DNA of 64,000 nucleotides from Purshia tridentata (lineage: Eukaryota > Streptophyta > Magnoliopsida > Rosales > Rosaceae), in assembly GCA_003254885.1 (NCBI GenBank), contig QANT01004704.1, positions 1 through 64,000 of the forward strand. The letters are read 5' to 3'. Numbering within the stretch: position 1 is the first letter of the stretch; each line of letters starts with the position of its first letter. This document shows positions 40,940 to 53,554 of this stretch, piece by piece. The notes under the pieces are model-generated. The model did no database searches. It was not told the DNA's origin and saw only the letters and a program-made list of their open reading frames with translations. The translations under genes and the position numbers were made by a program.

Positions 40940-43768
40940 GTCGGATGAGTGATCTGAAACCACCTGTGGAAAGGCGTTGTCGATAGCTTTCTAACGACAC
41001 CAAAATCACCGGAATCGGAGTTCAGATGAGAGAGATATAAGCGATCAAAGTTTGGTCACAGAATAGGAGAGGAGAGAGAAAGTGCAGAGGAGAGAGATTG
41101 CTCGGGGAAGAAGAAGACGACCAGATCTGATCTGACCTACAATTACTATTTTGCCCTTATGCTTCAAATATTTGTAATTTGAGCTACGTAATTTCGATTC
41201 GCAATCCGTTTTCGCCTACATGCTCATGAGTTCGAGTTTTATCCAGAAATGCCAAAATCATAATTTATAAAGATACAATTTAATTATTTTCTCTTAAATC
41301 CAAACTTTTATATTAAGGGTATACTCGTCCAAATCTTTAAATAAATCACCAATCAACGATCAGAGTCCAAAAAATGTTCCGATAATTCCTATGGGTTCCT
41401 CTCATCTTGTACCATTTTTTATCACCTTAACTTCAAATTTTAATTACCCATACCTCATTCAATTTAATTTATATATTTCTAAATAATTCTCAATAACTTC
41501 TATAAATATTTAATTACTTAAATTAATTCGTCAAAAATCATTATAACCTCAAATAAATATTTAAGAATCTCCAAACATTTATTTTGTCTCCACTCCAAGA
41601 ATCTCTAAACCTTAAATAATGCACATAACAAAAATTATAACCTCAAATAATATTCCATGAATCTTCAAAACTTGTTGTTGTCTCCAAATCAATTTAACAA
41701 AATTTTCTTAGGTCTGACAACTCAACTTTTCTTTAAGCTTTTTTAGTCCATAAAATCAATTTAACAAAATTTTCTTAGGTCTCACAACACAACTTTTCTT
41801 TAAGCTTTTTCAGTCCATAACCAATAAATTAACATTTTTAATAAATTTCAGATTAAGTTATTATATGATTATTTATGTTTAATTTATGATTCAAAATTAT
41901 AGTATAAATAAAACTAAGGTATTTATTCAATAAAACATATGTAATTATTAATTAGTGAACCATTTTTTGTACAGTATTTGTCTCCAGCGGGAATTATATT
42001 CATCTTATATCACATGAAACCCATTATATAATTTGGTTTCTTCAATGTTTTTTATCAAAGTAGTAGATAATATGTTAAATAAACATATGGTAAAGTTTCA
42101 TTCAAAATTTTCATCATTTCAGTTTAATTTCTGGTATTAGAGGTCGATGTTCGATATTAGAGGTCATCGTCTCGAGTCTTGAGGGGTCACCATCCACACA
42201 TAGTGGATGTTAGTGGCTAGATGGTCTGGCAAGGGTCAACAGACCCCCTAAGCTTGGCTGTGGATCCGCCATTTCTAAAACTATGTCAACACATCATAGA
42301 TTAGCTCCAACACATCACGATTTCGTATGTCTACACAATATCATTATCATATTAGTGCTTGCATTCATGCTTATTTATTTTTTATTCGTATTAGATCCTG
42401 CCTATATATATGTGTGTATATATATATATATATTCTTTTTCTTAACAGTTGTACATATATATTTTTAAAATTTGGATGATGATTTTAACACTCCACTTTT
42501 GTACATTTGCACTCATACTTTTGCTTTCATTCTTGGATAATTGAGCAAATGAAAAAAGAAAAATAAAAGAAATAAGTACAAGTGTACGAAACTGTAGGAC
42601 AAAAATCGCTACTCTAAAATGTAAATAATGAACTAAAAAAAAGAAAAGAAAAATGGCTATCTTAATTCTTAAAACAATTCTTAAAAGTGATTAGCAAGTT
42701 GGGTGTGTAGGTTATAGTTCTATTTATCTTGAATTTAATGAGTAAATGATTATGTCATGATTTCAATTCTCTGATGGTAGGTGAAGATAGCACCCGATGA
42801 TTATCTTGTGGACGAAACTAAGAAGGGAAAGTTGAGGTCCACTTTTTAAAATGAAGTCGTTGGACCCGTACGTGCACAATAGACAAAAAAGGATATGGTC
42901 AAACAATATAATTATAACCATGCCCTCATGCGCACTAATGATTTCACATCAGGCTAATGCCAAGTATATTTTTACTTAACGAGAAAAACTTCCGTATAAT
43001 AAAATAAAATAAAAACTTTGTTCCTTCAAGTAGAGAGCATAAATAAAGATCCAAGCCATTCCTCAAATTATACTAACATAGGGGTTACAAGCGATTGGAG
43101 TGGTGAAGGTGACCTGTTTGAATCTTTAAAAGATTCATAAATGTTTTTTTCAAATTTGTTTGGGATTTCTTATTTCCCCATATTAGAAGATTTTCTTGCT
43201 TTGATTTGTAGTTAGGTCGAGTGAATTAATGTTCTTTTGGCAAAAAATTTCCTACCATTGACTATAGATTTATACTAAAATGGAAATTGAGGATTAAAAA
43301 AAGAACAATTGGGAAAGTGAGTGCGTTGGAGGCGTGAGAACCGTACATGAACAAAGAACTTTTAGAGAAGATGAGGTGGTTGTATGATTGTAGTTGACAG
43401 TGGCGGACCCAAGAGGCCAATCAACATAACTTTTCAAGAAATTCAATTTGAACTACCATATCTATTTCTTCAAAACAAAAACAAAGTTGCTTGGCACTTT
43501 GCGAGACATGGCTTTTTACCTAGATGTATGTCTCTAAATAATATATCTGGAAAGTACAGCCTTATTTTTATGATTCACCATTTAGTTTGTAACTGTCCCC
43601 TATGTAAATCTACATGCATGCAATTAATGCATGGTCAGCCTTTTGTACATGACGTGCTCACTGACGTACCACATGTGTATATATGCCTTCCTCTCCCTCC
43701 TCTATAAATACCATGCATAATGCCCTACAACTGATCACATTACAGAGAAACCAACAAAAGCAACATAT
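40940..43768. other. Repeat-rich intergenic DNA
   Basis: Probable LTR or other transposon-derived sequence to ~41300, a ~66-bp tandem repeat near 41690-41822 (shared word 'aaaattttcttaggtct'), and transposon-end-like words 'tggatccgcca' (42263) and 'cagtggcggaccc' (43398). No gene is supported. The P450 core promoter lies at the right edge. Confidence 0.5.
43703..43710 (+). promoter_or_regulatory. TATA box of the CYP81 gene
   Basis: TATAAATA, about 66 bases upstream of the first start codon, preceded by CT-rich sequence. Confidence 0.7.
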
Positions 43769-45426
43769 ATGATCATGGAAGATATTGTGGTGTACACAGC
43801 CCTCTCCCTTATCTTCTTTCTGCTCGCTTTCAAATTCCTCCTCCAAAAACGCCGTTACAGGAACCTCCCACCAACCCCACCTTCTCTCCCAATCATCGGC
43901 CATTTCCACCTTGTAAAACCCCCAGTCCACCGCGCCTTCCACCGCATCTCCCAAAAATACGGCCCCATTTTCTCTCTTTGGTTCGGCTCGCAACGCGTCG
44001 TTATAGTCTCGTCCGCCTCGGCAGTGGAAGAATGTTTCACCACAAACGACATCGTTCTAGCAAACCGCCCTCGCTTGCTCCTCAGCAAGCACCTTGGCTA
44101 TGACAGCACCACCGTGGTGGCGTCCCCTTACGGTGACCACTGGCGCAACCTCCGCCGCATCGGTGCCGTCGAGATCTTCTCCGCCGGCCGCCTCAATAAC
44201 TTCCGGGACATCCGAACGAACGAAGTCAACAACTTACTCCGCAAACTCTCACAAAACTCGCTTCAAGGCTTCGCGAAAGTGGAGCTGAAGTCGGCGTTTT
44301 CGGAGCTGACCTTCAACGTCATAATGACAATGGTGGCGGGGAAGAAGTACTTCGGTGACGACGTGGAGGAAAAGGGTGAGGCGAGGCAGTTCCGGGACAT
44401 GATGGCGGAGGTGTTTCATTACGGCGGGGCTGTGAACGCAGCGGATTTCTTGCCCATTTTGAATTGGATTGGGAGTGAAAGGTATGAGAAGAAGGTGAAG
44501 AATTTGGCGAAGAGGGTCGATCAGTTCTTGCAAGGTTTGATTGACGAGCATCGGAGTAAAAAGAAGGCTGGAATTCCATCAAACACCATGTTCGACCATT
44601 TGCTCTCTCTGCAGGAGTCACAGCCTGAGTACTACACAGATCAAATTATCAAGGGACTTATTCTGGTTAGTAACTAACTACACTCATCTAACCTTCTTCT
44701 TTAAGCTTTAGAATAGTAGAAATTAAATTGATGCATCATCGATCTTGATGGTATATATATATATAGTACAAACTACAAGTAGTTGATTGCCTTTGAGATG
44801 TTCTTAATTGTTTACAGGTCATGTTATTGGCTGGTACTGACACATCAGCAGTGACAATGGAATGGGCCGTGTCTAATTTGGTTAACAATCCTCACGTGTT
44901 ACAAAAGGCTAGAGCCGAATTGGATGCTCATGTTGGCCAAGAACGTCTTGTGGAAGAATCTGAAGTGTCCAAACTACCCTATCTACAAGGCATCATCTCT
45001 GAGACTCTCAGACTATGCCCAGCTGCCCCTTTGCTAGTACCACATTTCTCATCTGCTGACTGCACCATTGGAGGATTCGATGTGCCACGTGACACACTGG
45101 TATTGGTCAATGCATGGGCCATACACAGAGACCCTGAATTGTGGGATGAGCCTGAAAGCTTCAAGCCTGAGAGGTTTGAAAGTAGTGCCCATGAGTCACA
45201 CAAGCTCATGCCATTTGGTTTGGGAAGAAGGGCATGTCCTGGAGCGGGTTTGGCCCAACGGGTCGTGGGCTTGACTCTTGGGTCATTGATTCAGTGCTTT
45301 GAGTGGGAGAGGGTTAGTGAGGAGAAGGTTGATATGACTGAAGATAAAGGACTCACCATGCCTAAACTTGTGCCATTGGAGGTCATGTGTAAAGCACGCC
45401 CAGTTGTGAAGAAGGTTTTGTATTGA
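43769..45426 (+). CDS. Cytochrome P450, CYP81 family
   Basis: Two exons, 43769-44665 and 44818-45426, give 501 residues, with the single intron at the usual position of A-type P450s. An ER-anchored heme monooxygenase of specialised metabolism; the substrate cannot be inferred. Motifs: N-terminal anchor (residues 5-25), proline hinge [10 protein letters not shown]-helix AGTDTS (304-309), ExxR as ETLR (361-364), PERF, and heme loop [10 protein letters not shown] with Cys439 as iron ligand. All key residues are intact. Two start codons lie two codons apart (43769, 43775). CYP81 assignment rests on the overall sequence (for example [15 protein letters not shown]) and on neighbours matching the Arabidopsis CYP81 clusters. 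A truncated LINE lies 120-420 bp past the stop, probably within or near the 3' UTR. Confidence 0.93.
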
Positions 45427-45546
45427 TTTATGAATAATATTTAAAATTGTGTGTTAGCTATTTTTAACTAGCTACTATGTATTATGTTATTGTTGTATTC
45501 ATGTAAGCTTTTGGGTCGTATAAGTTTCGTTGATATAAATAAGATC

Positions 45547-45864
45547 GAGAGGACAAATATGTATTCTAGCCACCACCCACGGGCTACTTTGGTGGAGGCT
45601 TGTCAGAATTTTTTGAAGAAGGATTGGGTCTGCAAGCTCTCTCATATCTTTAGGGAGAGGAACAGCTCTGCTGATGTGCTGGCTCAGTTGGGCCATAGTC
45701 TGGATCTTGGAGTTGTGGTGTTTTCCCAGCCTCCTTCGGAGTGTGCTTCTTGCCTCTTTGAAGATTGCTTGGGGGTCTGCAAGCCCCGATTGGTTGCTGT
45801 GTAGTGTTTTCTTGGGGTCTTTGACCTCCCAGTTAACCAAAAAAAAAGAGAGGACAAATATGTA
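45547..45864 (+). mobile_element. 5'-truncated LINE with RNase H tail and 17-bp TSD
   Basis: The perfect 17-bp duplication gagaggacaaatatgta (45547-45563, 45848-45864) flanks 284 bp ending in poly-A. The plus frame encodes the end of a plant-type RNase H domain (words KLSHIFRERNSSADVLAQL and VVVFSQPP). This is a 5'-truncated non-LTR insertion. A perfect TSD and an open frame imply a recent event. Confidence 0.92.
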
Positions 45865-47211
45865 GCTGTCCTAGCTTGTTGAAAGTTTGTGGCTGGTATG
45901 ATGTGTGTTGTCGCGTTGCTTTCTGAACTGAGTTATGTGTCTAAAAGTATCGAAGTTTGTAGCTAGTATGATATGCATGTGAGCATGTATCGCATTCTAT
46001 TAGGACCAATGGTCAATTCCAATGATGCATCCTTGTCCAATATCCAACGGTCCAATTCCATTGATGAATCTAATACCCTATCCAACACATAATTAGTCGG
46101 CAAGGAAAATGAGAAATTGGATAAGGTTTGGGAATGAGAAATTGTATCCGAGTTCATTAATTGGCTGCTCCTTTTGTTTGAGCGGAGCAGCTCTTGTAAG
46201 AGACATCAGAAATATTGATGTTGTTCCTCATGCACTTGCTCATATCAAATGGGCATTTGTAAAGTATAAATTGGCGTTGGTGGTGGCAACAGTAGCGCAC
46301 TCAGTTTGCATAAATTAATTGGGCAATGCAATCACCAATGTCTGCCACTGGAGGGACCATCGGTGGGGACTCTCTCCTGTGGTCAATGCATCCACCCTCT
46401 TTGGTTATATGGTCGTATTTACTTGGCCACCCACCATGCAATCCAAATAAATTCTTGCTCATTTTTTTGGTACTAATTTTGTATTTATATTCAAATATGG
46501 TCTTTTTGAATTCAACTTTTAATTATTTTTTATTTTGAAAAATAACTAAAATTTTAAACCACATCATTTAAACATAAAACACAAAATTAACAACAAAATG
46601 ATCAGCAGATAGAGTTCAAACGCCCTCTAATCACATGAGTCTAATTGTATGTGACTAAATGTGTACATATGTAATAAAAATATATACAGAATTCTTCTTC
46701 GCACAAAAGGCAATCTCAAAGTCTCAAAAGCAATTCTTACAAGAAGTAATGTCACAAAAGCAATAATTGATGATAGATTGATTACTCGGTGATACGAATA
46801 AGGGCGGATTTGCAATCTCAAGTGATAGTTTTTATTTAAAAATTTTATAAAAAATGTATGTAATAAAATATAAAAATATAAGTCATGTTAAATTGTTAAT
46901 GAATTGTTATATCAACCCATAACAAGAAAGTTTATCTAGTAGGTTAGAAGGTTAGTTGGCGTAATCCATCCAATTAATAAATGTTCTTTTCTTTTTTTCA
47001 ATCGTGTCCTTATTTTTTAAATTCTCCATCATTTTCTTCATTATTAACTAATTCATCATCTACCATTGACTTAACAATAGAAATGGATAAGAACAAAACA
47101 TAAGTCCTATAGGAAAAACAGAAACACTAACGTACAGAAATCGGTGCCTCAATTTTTATAAGTAAAATATTTTAGCTTCCATCAAATCCATACTTATCTA
47201 AGAGAAAGTTG

Positions 47212-47257
<46 letters not shown>

Positions 47258-47452
47258 GCACTGTGCAGATCTAATCAGAGCTCTCACTCCGATTTGGCTT
47301 TGAGGAGATCATAAGGACCTGATGATCATATAGAAGAAAAGAAAACATGGCAGAGTTACAATATTATGGAACAACAACAATCCCACTTGTTTAATACCCA
47401 TTAGATGCTTCAATTCTCTCTTTACTAATAAGAAATGATATATAATTATAAT
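45865..47452. other. Intergenic DNA
   Basis: No gene supported. A perfect CT run of about 40 bases lies at 47215-47254, downstream of the MEE59-like gene and probably near its 3' end. Confidence 0.5.
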
Positions 47453-48161
47453 CTAAACCCATACCTCATCTTCATCACTCTTAGGAGTCCAGTCGTTTGT
47501 TGCAGGGTTGCTTCTGAAACCCATACGCACTACTAAACCATTTGTACCACCATGGTTTTCACTTTCAGGCAACCGAATATCGTACCCAGCTAATTCGGTG
47601 TGATCCACCCTTATAAACCCATTTCCAGTCTGTCCAATTTAATCCAATTCAATCAAACCCAGACCCAGAAAACCAAATCCATAAACACATTAAAACAGAG
47701 TACATATTTTTTTTTACTTTAAAAAAAGGTACCTTGTGATGCTCTTTGTCAATGGAATTCAGTTCCTTGTAGTATTGGGTATCCACAAACTCATCTTGTA
47801 CTGTAAGAGCTCCCTCATCCGAGAGTATAAACTGTGAAATTTTCACAATTAGTCAGAGAAATTAAGCAACAAAATTCTAAGAGTTAATTGCTGAAATATT
47901 ACTACAGACATGGGATTGAGACTGGAGAGAGCGAAGTTTGTGAAGCTCAGGAATGGTTTGGTCAGAGATGGAGTCAACTGGGGTTGGTGTTGTTGAAGAT
48001 GAATCGGGTTCGCTTCGATTTGGCTTCGTGGGTCGCTTTGGGGCCGTGGAGTCGAACTGGGCTCTGATCTGGCTGGCGATCTTGAGCTGCTGATCAGGGT
48101 CCAAAACGTCGTCGCTCCGGCTTGGCTTCGTCACAGTCGTCCGCTGACCCACCAATACCAT
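47453..48161 (-). CDS. MEE59: MEE59-like small hydrophilic protein
   Basis: Three exons, 48161-47910, 47831-47733 and 47629-47453, give 175 residues. It opens MVLVGQRTTVTKPSRSDDVL, has a basic Pro-rich KRPTKPNRSEPD segment (about residues 41-53), a Ser/Thr-rich linker, then conserved VDTQYYKELNSIDKEHHK (exon 2) and RMGFRSNPATNDWTP (exon 3). No transmembrane segment or known catalytic motif is seen. It agrees in length and in its N-terminus with my memory of Arabidopsis MEE59 (At4g37300), named from a maternal-effect embryo-arrest screen; biochemical role unknown. The last residues could change if a donor at GAG|GTATGG is used. A TATATAAA box lies at 48228-48235, ~70 bases upstream. Neighbouring CYP81, PIP peptide and MRG genes support the assignment. 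Confidence 0.8.
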
Positions 48162-48617
48162 GATGATTGTTTTACTTTTCTTGGATGTTGCAGTTTGATG
48201 TCTTTAGTTTTGTTTGATGGTGTTGTGTTTATATAGCGAGAGAGCAATGAAGTGAAACCATGGGCCAATTGGCGAAAGTCTGAAACCGCTCGCTTGCGAC
48301 TTGCGAGTTCGACCAGTTTTTGTGGATGGGGAGGAATGGTGTGTGCTCTGACTGGGCCTAGTAAAAGGTCTTCTCACTGTTTAAATGGGCCTACTTGCTG
48401 CTGCTGTCTTTCCAAATCTGAGGCCCAGATTCTTAAGCCTTTTTCAATGTCAGATGACAGAAATGACAGCTACCATTTGCCACCATGCAATTATTGAAGT
48501 TGATGTTGTTGGAGAAAATAAGACCTGATCAGAGCATTGAATAATTACACTTTAGAAATGTGAAGCATGGGCCAGGTACCCCAATTTTGCTGTCGTCATC
48601 ATCTTTCTTTGATCGGG

Positions 48618-48680
48618 AATATCAGCTGAAATTGATTTATGAATTCATGGAAAATGGGATTTTGAGACATTCTCTATGAT
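48618..48680 (+). pseudogene. Relic of a CrRLK1L kinase exon
   Basis: The plus strand reads LKLIYEFMENGILRHSLYD-like sequence, clearly related to LVYEFMEKGSLKDHLYDS in the intact kinase that starts ~900 bp downstream. Only about 60 bp are recognisable. It indicates a former tandem copy upstream. Confidence 0.7.
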
Positions 48681-49587
48681 TGAAATGTCAATTCTGAATG
48701 TTAATCACCAGGTTCCAGATTAGACTTGAAATTTAATTGAATTGGTTCAGCATAGAGGGTCATCACTCTTCACTACCTACACAAATGGTTCACTAATTGT
48801 ATTGGTTCGACAAACATTCACAAAATGTCACTAGGGGGATTCACATTATTGTGATTTCTGGGGTTGTTGTTGTGTGTTCGGAGAGAGATGGTTGGAATGT
48901 TGCTTAATATTGCTTGTGAGCTTCTTTTATTCAATCATTTACCAAGGCTATGTAACCCATATCATTCGCCCAACCAATCCTTTCATGACCAACTCCAAAT
49001 TGATTATAGGAGGGTAAAAACAGGTATAAACAGTCAGGTAATATAAACTGGATTAAGTTAAGATTACTGTTCAGTTGGTTGTCATTAGTAAAGGCTATAG
49101 CTTCATTTACAGCATCTTCATTTGATTTCTAGTTTATTATTTATTAATCAAGATTCTAGGGGCTGCAAAAATGTCGTCAAACAGTGTCTCATAGTGCCTT
49201 TTTGTGGACCACTGGTATTCCTGCTATTCTCAACCAATTGCAAAAGACGGTGATCCCAAATTCCAAATCATCAAACTTTTTACTGGTGGAAGATATTTTA
49301 GTCAATTATGTGAACCAGAAAGAATTGAAAACCCAAAATTTCCTCTGTCGTATTTGCCTATTCTATGAAATTCGAAGGATATTTAAATAAATCCACCATA
49401 ACTTTGCTTGTTATTTTTTAATTGAAATTTTCCTGGTTGATATTTCAACTTCAAAGTCACTGCTTTTCCTATTCCAAGTCTTCATCTTGCATAATTCCAT
49501 GGTCATTCAACTCCAAAGTCCACCATCTTCAGATGGGCAATCATTAATGCCTAGGCCAAAAATCAGCAAAACCCAGCAAGTCCATCA

Positions 49588-52023
49588 ATGGAAAATCTTC
49601 ATAACTACAAAACCCATATTCCTATATTTTCTCTGCTTGTTTTTCTCCTCCACTTCTCAACCCTCCACTTTCTGTCTTTAGCTTCTTCCCCATATGAGTA
49701 TTTCATCAATTGTGGATCAGATGCTAATATAAACGACACTAGACGGATTTTCACTGGGGACTTGAATTCTGGTTCTGTCTCTTTCTCTAAGGAAAGCAAG
49801 ACCATCACAGCCAACCAGTTGGTAAATGCTTCTCTCTACCAGACAGCAAGAGTTTTCAGGCAACACTCCCACTACCAGTTCAAGAACACTACAAAAGGTA
49901 CTTATCTTGTACGCCTGCATTTTTGGCCTTTCTCCTCCTCAACAAGTAATCTCTCCACAGCTGTTTTTGATGTTTCGGCTTCTGGGTTCAAATTGTTGAG
50001 CAATTTCACTGCCAAGAATAGTAGCAACTCTTCTATAATCAAGGAATTCTTTCTTGGCATAAAATCTAGCACATTCACAATATGTTTTACTCCTCAAGGA
50101 TCATCTTTAGCATTTATAAATGCTATTGAAGTCTTCCTTTCCCCTGGAATCTTCAGCCAGGTGAATTACATCAGTAATCACCCTTTAGTTCTGCATACAA
50201 TTTACAGAGTAAATGTTGGAGGCGAAGCAATCCCACCAGATGATGACACAAGATGGAGAAATTGGGATACAGATGATAGATTTCTGTCTAGACCAAACTC
50301 TGCAGAAGCAATACGCAAATCCAAGACGCTTAATTATTTCGGAAACGTTACTCAATATGTTGCCCAACTTGCCCCAGATATGGTTTACCTGACTGCCAAA
50401 CAATCCAATTCCTCCAACACAACTTGGTCTTTCAATATGAGTAGGATTAATGCCAGGCACCTTGTCCGGGTTCACTTGTGTGATATTTTTAGTGAGACCA
50501 ATGGCCTTATAATATTTGACTTGTTTTTAAATGGAAAGAAAGTCGAGCCCCCTACTTCTCCAAACACTCCTATAGTCTATGATTATGAGGTGGATTCTAA
50601 TGAGTCTGGCCTCCTTAACATCAGTATTGCCCCTAGGCCTACAGATTCTGATATTGTCACTGCCTTTCTAAATGGGCTGGAAATATCGGAGGTAATGGAG
50701 GAATCGGCTTCAATTTGTAGTGTGAAAGCATCCAAGAATATAAAAGTGGCTCTATTGGTTGGTGTAGTTGTTGGAGGAGTGTTTCTTATCTGCATTTTGG
50801 TCATTGGATTCATGTTTAGATTAAAACACAGAAAGGCAAAGCCGGATGAAGCTTCGGAATGGTCAGCAATGCCTCCAAATGGAGGAGGGAGTTCCCAAAG
50901 CAGGGTAACCATTCCTGGCTCTCCTATCACTAATTTAAATCTTGGGTTGAAGATACCTTATGCTGAAATTCAGCATGCAACAAAAAACTTCGACAAAAAG
51001 TTTCTGATAGGTGAGGGTGGCTTTGGGGATGTTTATAGAGCCACTCTCGCGGATGGCACAAAAGTGGCTGTGAAGAGAGGTAAGCGAGATCGGCAAGGGT
51101 CAGAACAAGGCCGTCCAGAGTTCCAAACAGAGATCATGGTTTTGTCCAAGATTCGACACCGCCATCTTGTTTCCTTAATTGGGTACTGTGATGAAAGGTC
51201 TGAGATGATACTGGTCTATGAATTCATGGAAAAAGGGTCCTTGAAAGACCATTTGTATGATTCAAAGTTGCTGCCTCCTTTGTCATGGAAGCAAAGACTT
51301 GAAATCTGCATTGGTGCAGCAAGGGGTCTTCATTACCTCCACACAGGTGCTGCTGGAGGCATCATTCACCGAGACGTCAAGTCCACCAACATATTGCTTG
51401 ATGAAAACCATGTAGCTAAAGTTGCAGACTTTGGCCTTTCAAAGTCTGGTCCTCTTGATGAAACCCATGTCAGCACAGCTGTTAAGGGCACTTTTGGTTA
51501 CCTTGATCCTGAGTACATGATGTCCCAACAGCTGACAGAAAAATCGGATGTTTACTCATTCGGGGTGGTCCTTCTCGAGGTGTTGTGTGCCAGACCAGCC
51601 ATTGATCCAGTGCTTCCAAGAGAGCAAATGAACTTAGTTGAATGGTGCATGCTTTGCAAGAAAAAAGGGTTGCTTGAACAGGTTGTTGACTCTTCTATCA
51701 AGGGTCAGATTGATCCCAGCTCACTGAGAAAATTTAGTGAGACAGCAGAGAAGTGTTTGCAAGAAGATGCTTATGATAGGCCTACAATGGGTGATGTGCT
51801 GTGGGACTTGGAGTATGCATTGCAGCTCCAGCAAATAGCAAGGCACAGAGAACCCCATGAAGACAGCACAGCCAATCCTTCATCACCATTTGTGTTGCCA
51901 AATGCTGACCGTTTTGCTTCATTTAGTTCCACAATCAGCAGAGATGATGATATGAGGAACGATGAGTCGGGCACAACAGAAAACGAAATTTTCTCCCAAT
52001 TGAAAATTGGTGATGCCAGATAA
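49588..52023 (+). CDS. CrRLK1L receptor-like kinase (malectin-like)
   Basis: Single-exon gene, 811 residues, as usual for the family. Signal peptide (about residues 1-32), then a malectin-like ectodomain (about 34-375) opening YFINCGSDAN with the second half marked by RVNVGGEAIPP and DMVYLTAK and many N-glycosylation sites. One membrane span lies at about 386-410 (ALLVGVVVGGVFLIC). The cytosolic kinase has GEGGFGDVY (from 474), VAVK with catalytic Lys496, HRDVKS (594-599) and DFGLSK (614-619), so it should be active (an RD kinase). CrRLK1Ls sense cell-wall state and RALF peptides. In Arabidopsis the best candidates are At2g23200 (from gene order) and At5g24010 (from sequence recollection). 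A shorter upstream frame is not needed; this ATG directly precedes the signal peptide. Relics of related genes lie on both sides. Confidence 0.93.
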   Translation: MENLHNYKTHIPIFSLLVFLLHFSTLHFLSLASSPYEYFINCGSDANINDTRRIFTGDLNSGSVSFSKESKTITANQLVNASLYQTARVFRQHSHYQFKNTTKGTYLVRLHFWPFSSSTSNLSTAVFDVSASGFKLLSNFTAKNSSNSSIIKEFFLGIKSSTFTICFTPQGSSLAFINAIEVFLSPGIFSQVNYISNHPLVLHTIYRVNVGGEAIPPDDDTRWRNWDTDDRFLSRPNSAEAIRKSKTLNYFGNVTQYVAQLAPDMVYLTAKQSNSSNTTWSFNMSRINARHLVRVHLCDIFSETNGLIIFDLFLNGKKVEPPTSPNTPIVYDYEVDSNESGLLNISIAPRPTDSDIVTAFLNGLEISEVMEESASICSVKASKNIKVALLVGVVVGGVFLICILVIGFMFRLKHRKAKPDEASEWSAMPPNGGGSSQSRVTIPGSPITNLNLGLKIPYAEIQHATKNFDKKFLIGEGGFGDVYRATLADGTKVAVKRGKRDRQGSEQGRPEFQTEIMVLSKIRHRHLVSLIGYCDERSEMILVYEFMEKGSLKDHLYDSKLLPPLSWKQRLEICIGAARGLHYLHTGAAGGIIHRDVKSTNILLDENHVAKVADFGLSKSGPLDETHVSTAVKGTFGYLDPEYMMSQQLTEKSDVYSFGVVLLEVLCARPAIDPVLPREQMNLVEWCMLCKKKGLLEQVVDSSIKGQIDPSSLRKFSETAEKCLQEDAYDRPTMGDVLWDLEYALQLQQIARHREPHEDSTANPSSPFVLPNADRFASFSSTISRDDDMRNDESGTTENEIFSQLKIGDAR

Positions 52024-52954
52024 AATTTGTTCAGTTGGTGAGGTCTATTAAATTATAATTAACCTTGTTTAAAGTTTCTTTAGCCTGTAAAGCCAAGTTT
52101 GGTGTGCCTTCTTAATTTTAATCCTATATTTGAAGTTATTGTATTGGCGCCTCTCTAATATTTAGGATGTGATATAAATATATAATAGTAAATTCTGTAC
52201 GTATTAGCAGTGCTTCCCCATCATTTCATTAACGTATGCTTGCACCCCGACCTTTAAACTCTACAATTTATACCCTTAAGTTATCTCCGCCTTTTAATAT
52301 AAGCCATCCATTAGTTTGACTTGTATCTTGACTGCAATTGAGCTGTTCTTGCTTACATGGCAGCTTTGGGACCCACTTTGTTTGACATAGGAAGTGACGT
52401 GGACAAAGAAAAAAGAAAAAGTTAAAAGAAAAAACTAGCTAACCAAAGTTTCTTCATTTAGGAGGCTAGTAATAGTATTAGTTACACTTGATATTAGACA
52501 AAATGCTGGGATATTTACCATTCTATAATTCATGAAACCCAAAGAGCTTGCTATAACGGTATAACCAGGGGATGTAAGAGTTGCTATTCTTTAAAAGCAA
52601 GGATGGTCATGAATCTCATGATTTATGAAAAAGAGTTAAAAAGTTGTAAAGGTCACCCCTCAACAATTTAATAACATGCTTTCTTTAGTACCCAAAACCA
52701 GGGTATCTACAAATTTTTACTAGCTTTGACCAATTATAAATAGCCAAGGGATTTCAACTTTTTCATTTTTTTTGTTTAATATTACAGTCACTTTCTTTGT
52801 AGTCAATAGTCAAAAGTATTGGAATGATGATATATAACCATTAATTAATGATTTTTGTTGTTGTTGATATATATATATATATATGTATCATAGTTGATTA
52901 ATAATTATTTGGTCTAGTAGATGACACATACTCTATACATTTAACAAATAGTTT

Positions 52955-53400
52955 TGTTGACGTAGATGGGGCTTGGGATGCTAAAACAAGGGAGGTAGGT
53001 GCTGGTGTGATCATTCGAGATTGACAGAAGGATTAAGGGAGGGGCTGCAATTTCTTTTACTGAAGACTCATCTATGCTAGTTGAAGCTAGAGCAGTGAAA
53101 GAAGGCTTGCTTTGTGCACAGCAGCAAGGTCTTTCAGTTATAGAATTGGAGTCTGATTCTGAAGTGTTGATCTCAGCTATTCTTAAGCCCATGAAAATTG
53201 CTCATTGGCAATTGTATCCCTTGCTAAGAGAAATCTGGCATCTTGCAGTAAGTTTTTCTTCAATCAAGGGGGGTAGTGTGAAGAGAGGAGCTAATGCTGC
53301 TGCAAATGTAGTGGCAAAGCTGACAAAGACAAGGATGTGTCCTCTGGATATTGGGTGTCTCATCCCCCATCCTCCATATCTGGTGTCTTACAAGCTAATA
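52955..53400 (+). mobile_element. Broken retroelement RNase H fragment
   Basis: Plus-strand reading shows RNase H words typical of plant non-LTR elements: VDGAWDAKTREVGAGVIIRD near 52964, VEARAVKEGLLCA (53077 onward), IELESDSEVL, and a KRGANAAANVVAKL end. Reverse transcriptase is absent. No TSD was recognised. It is a decayed fragment with at least one break. Confidence 0.75.
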
Positions 53401-53554
53401 GCTTACCAATGGATTAACTGTCTATGTTCTAGTCTTGAAACTCTTGGGCTTCTAATTTGATCTTTGGACTTCTGAGTTGATCTTTGGGCTTCTGTGTATT
53501 GTTGCCACGTGGTAGGCGTTACTTAGGGTCCAAATAATAAGCGAACAAAATTGT

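Noticed and set aside
43384-43707. 107-residue frame upstream of the CYP81 gene
   Set aside because: Overlaps the P450 TATA box and starts in a transposon-end-like 'cagtggcgga' word; no protein family recognised.
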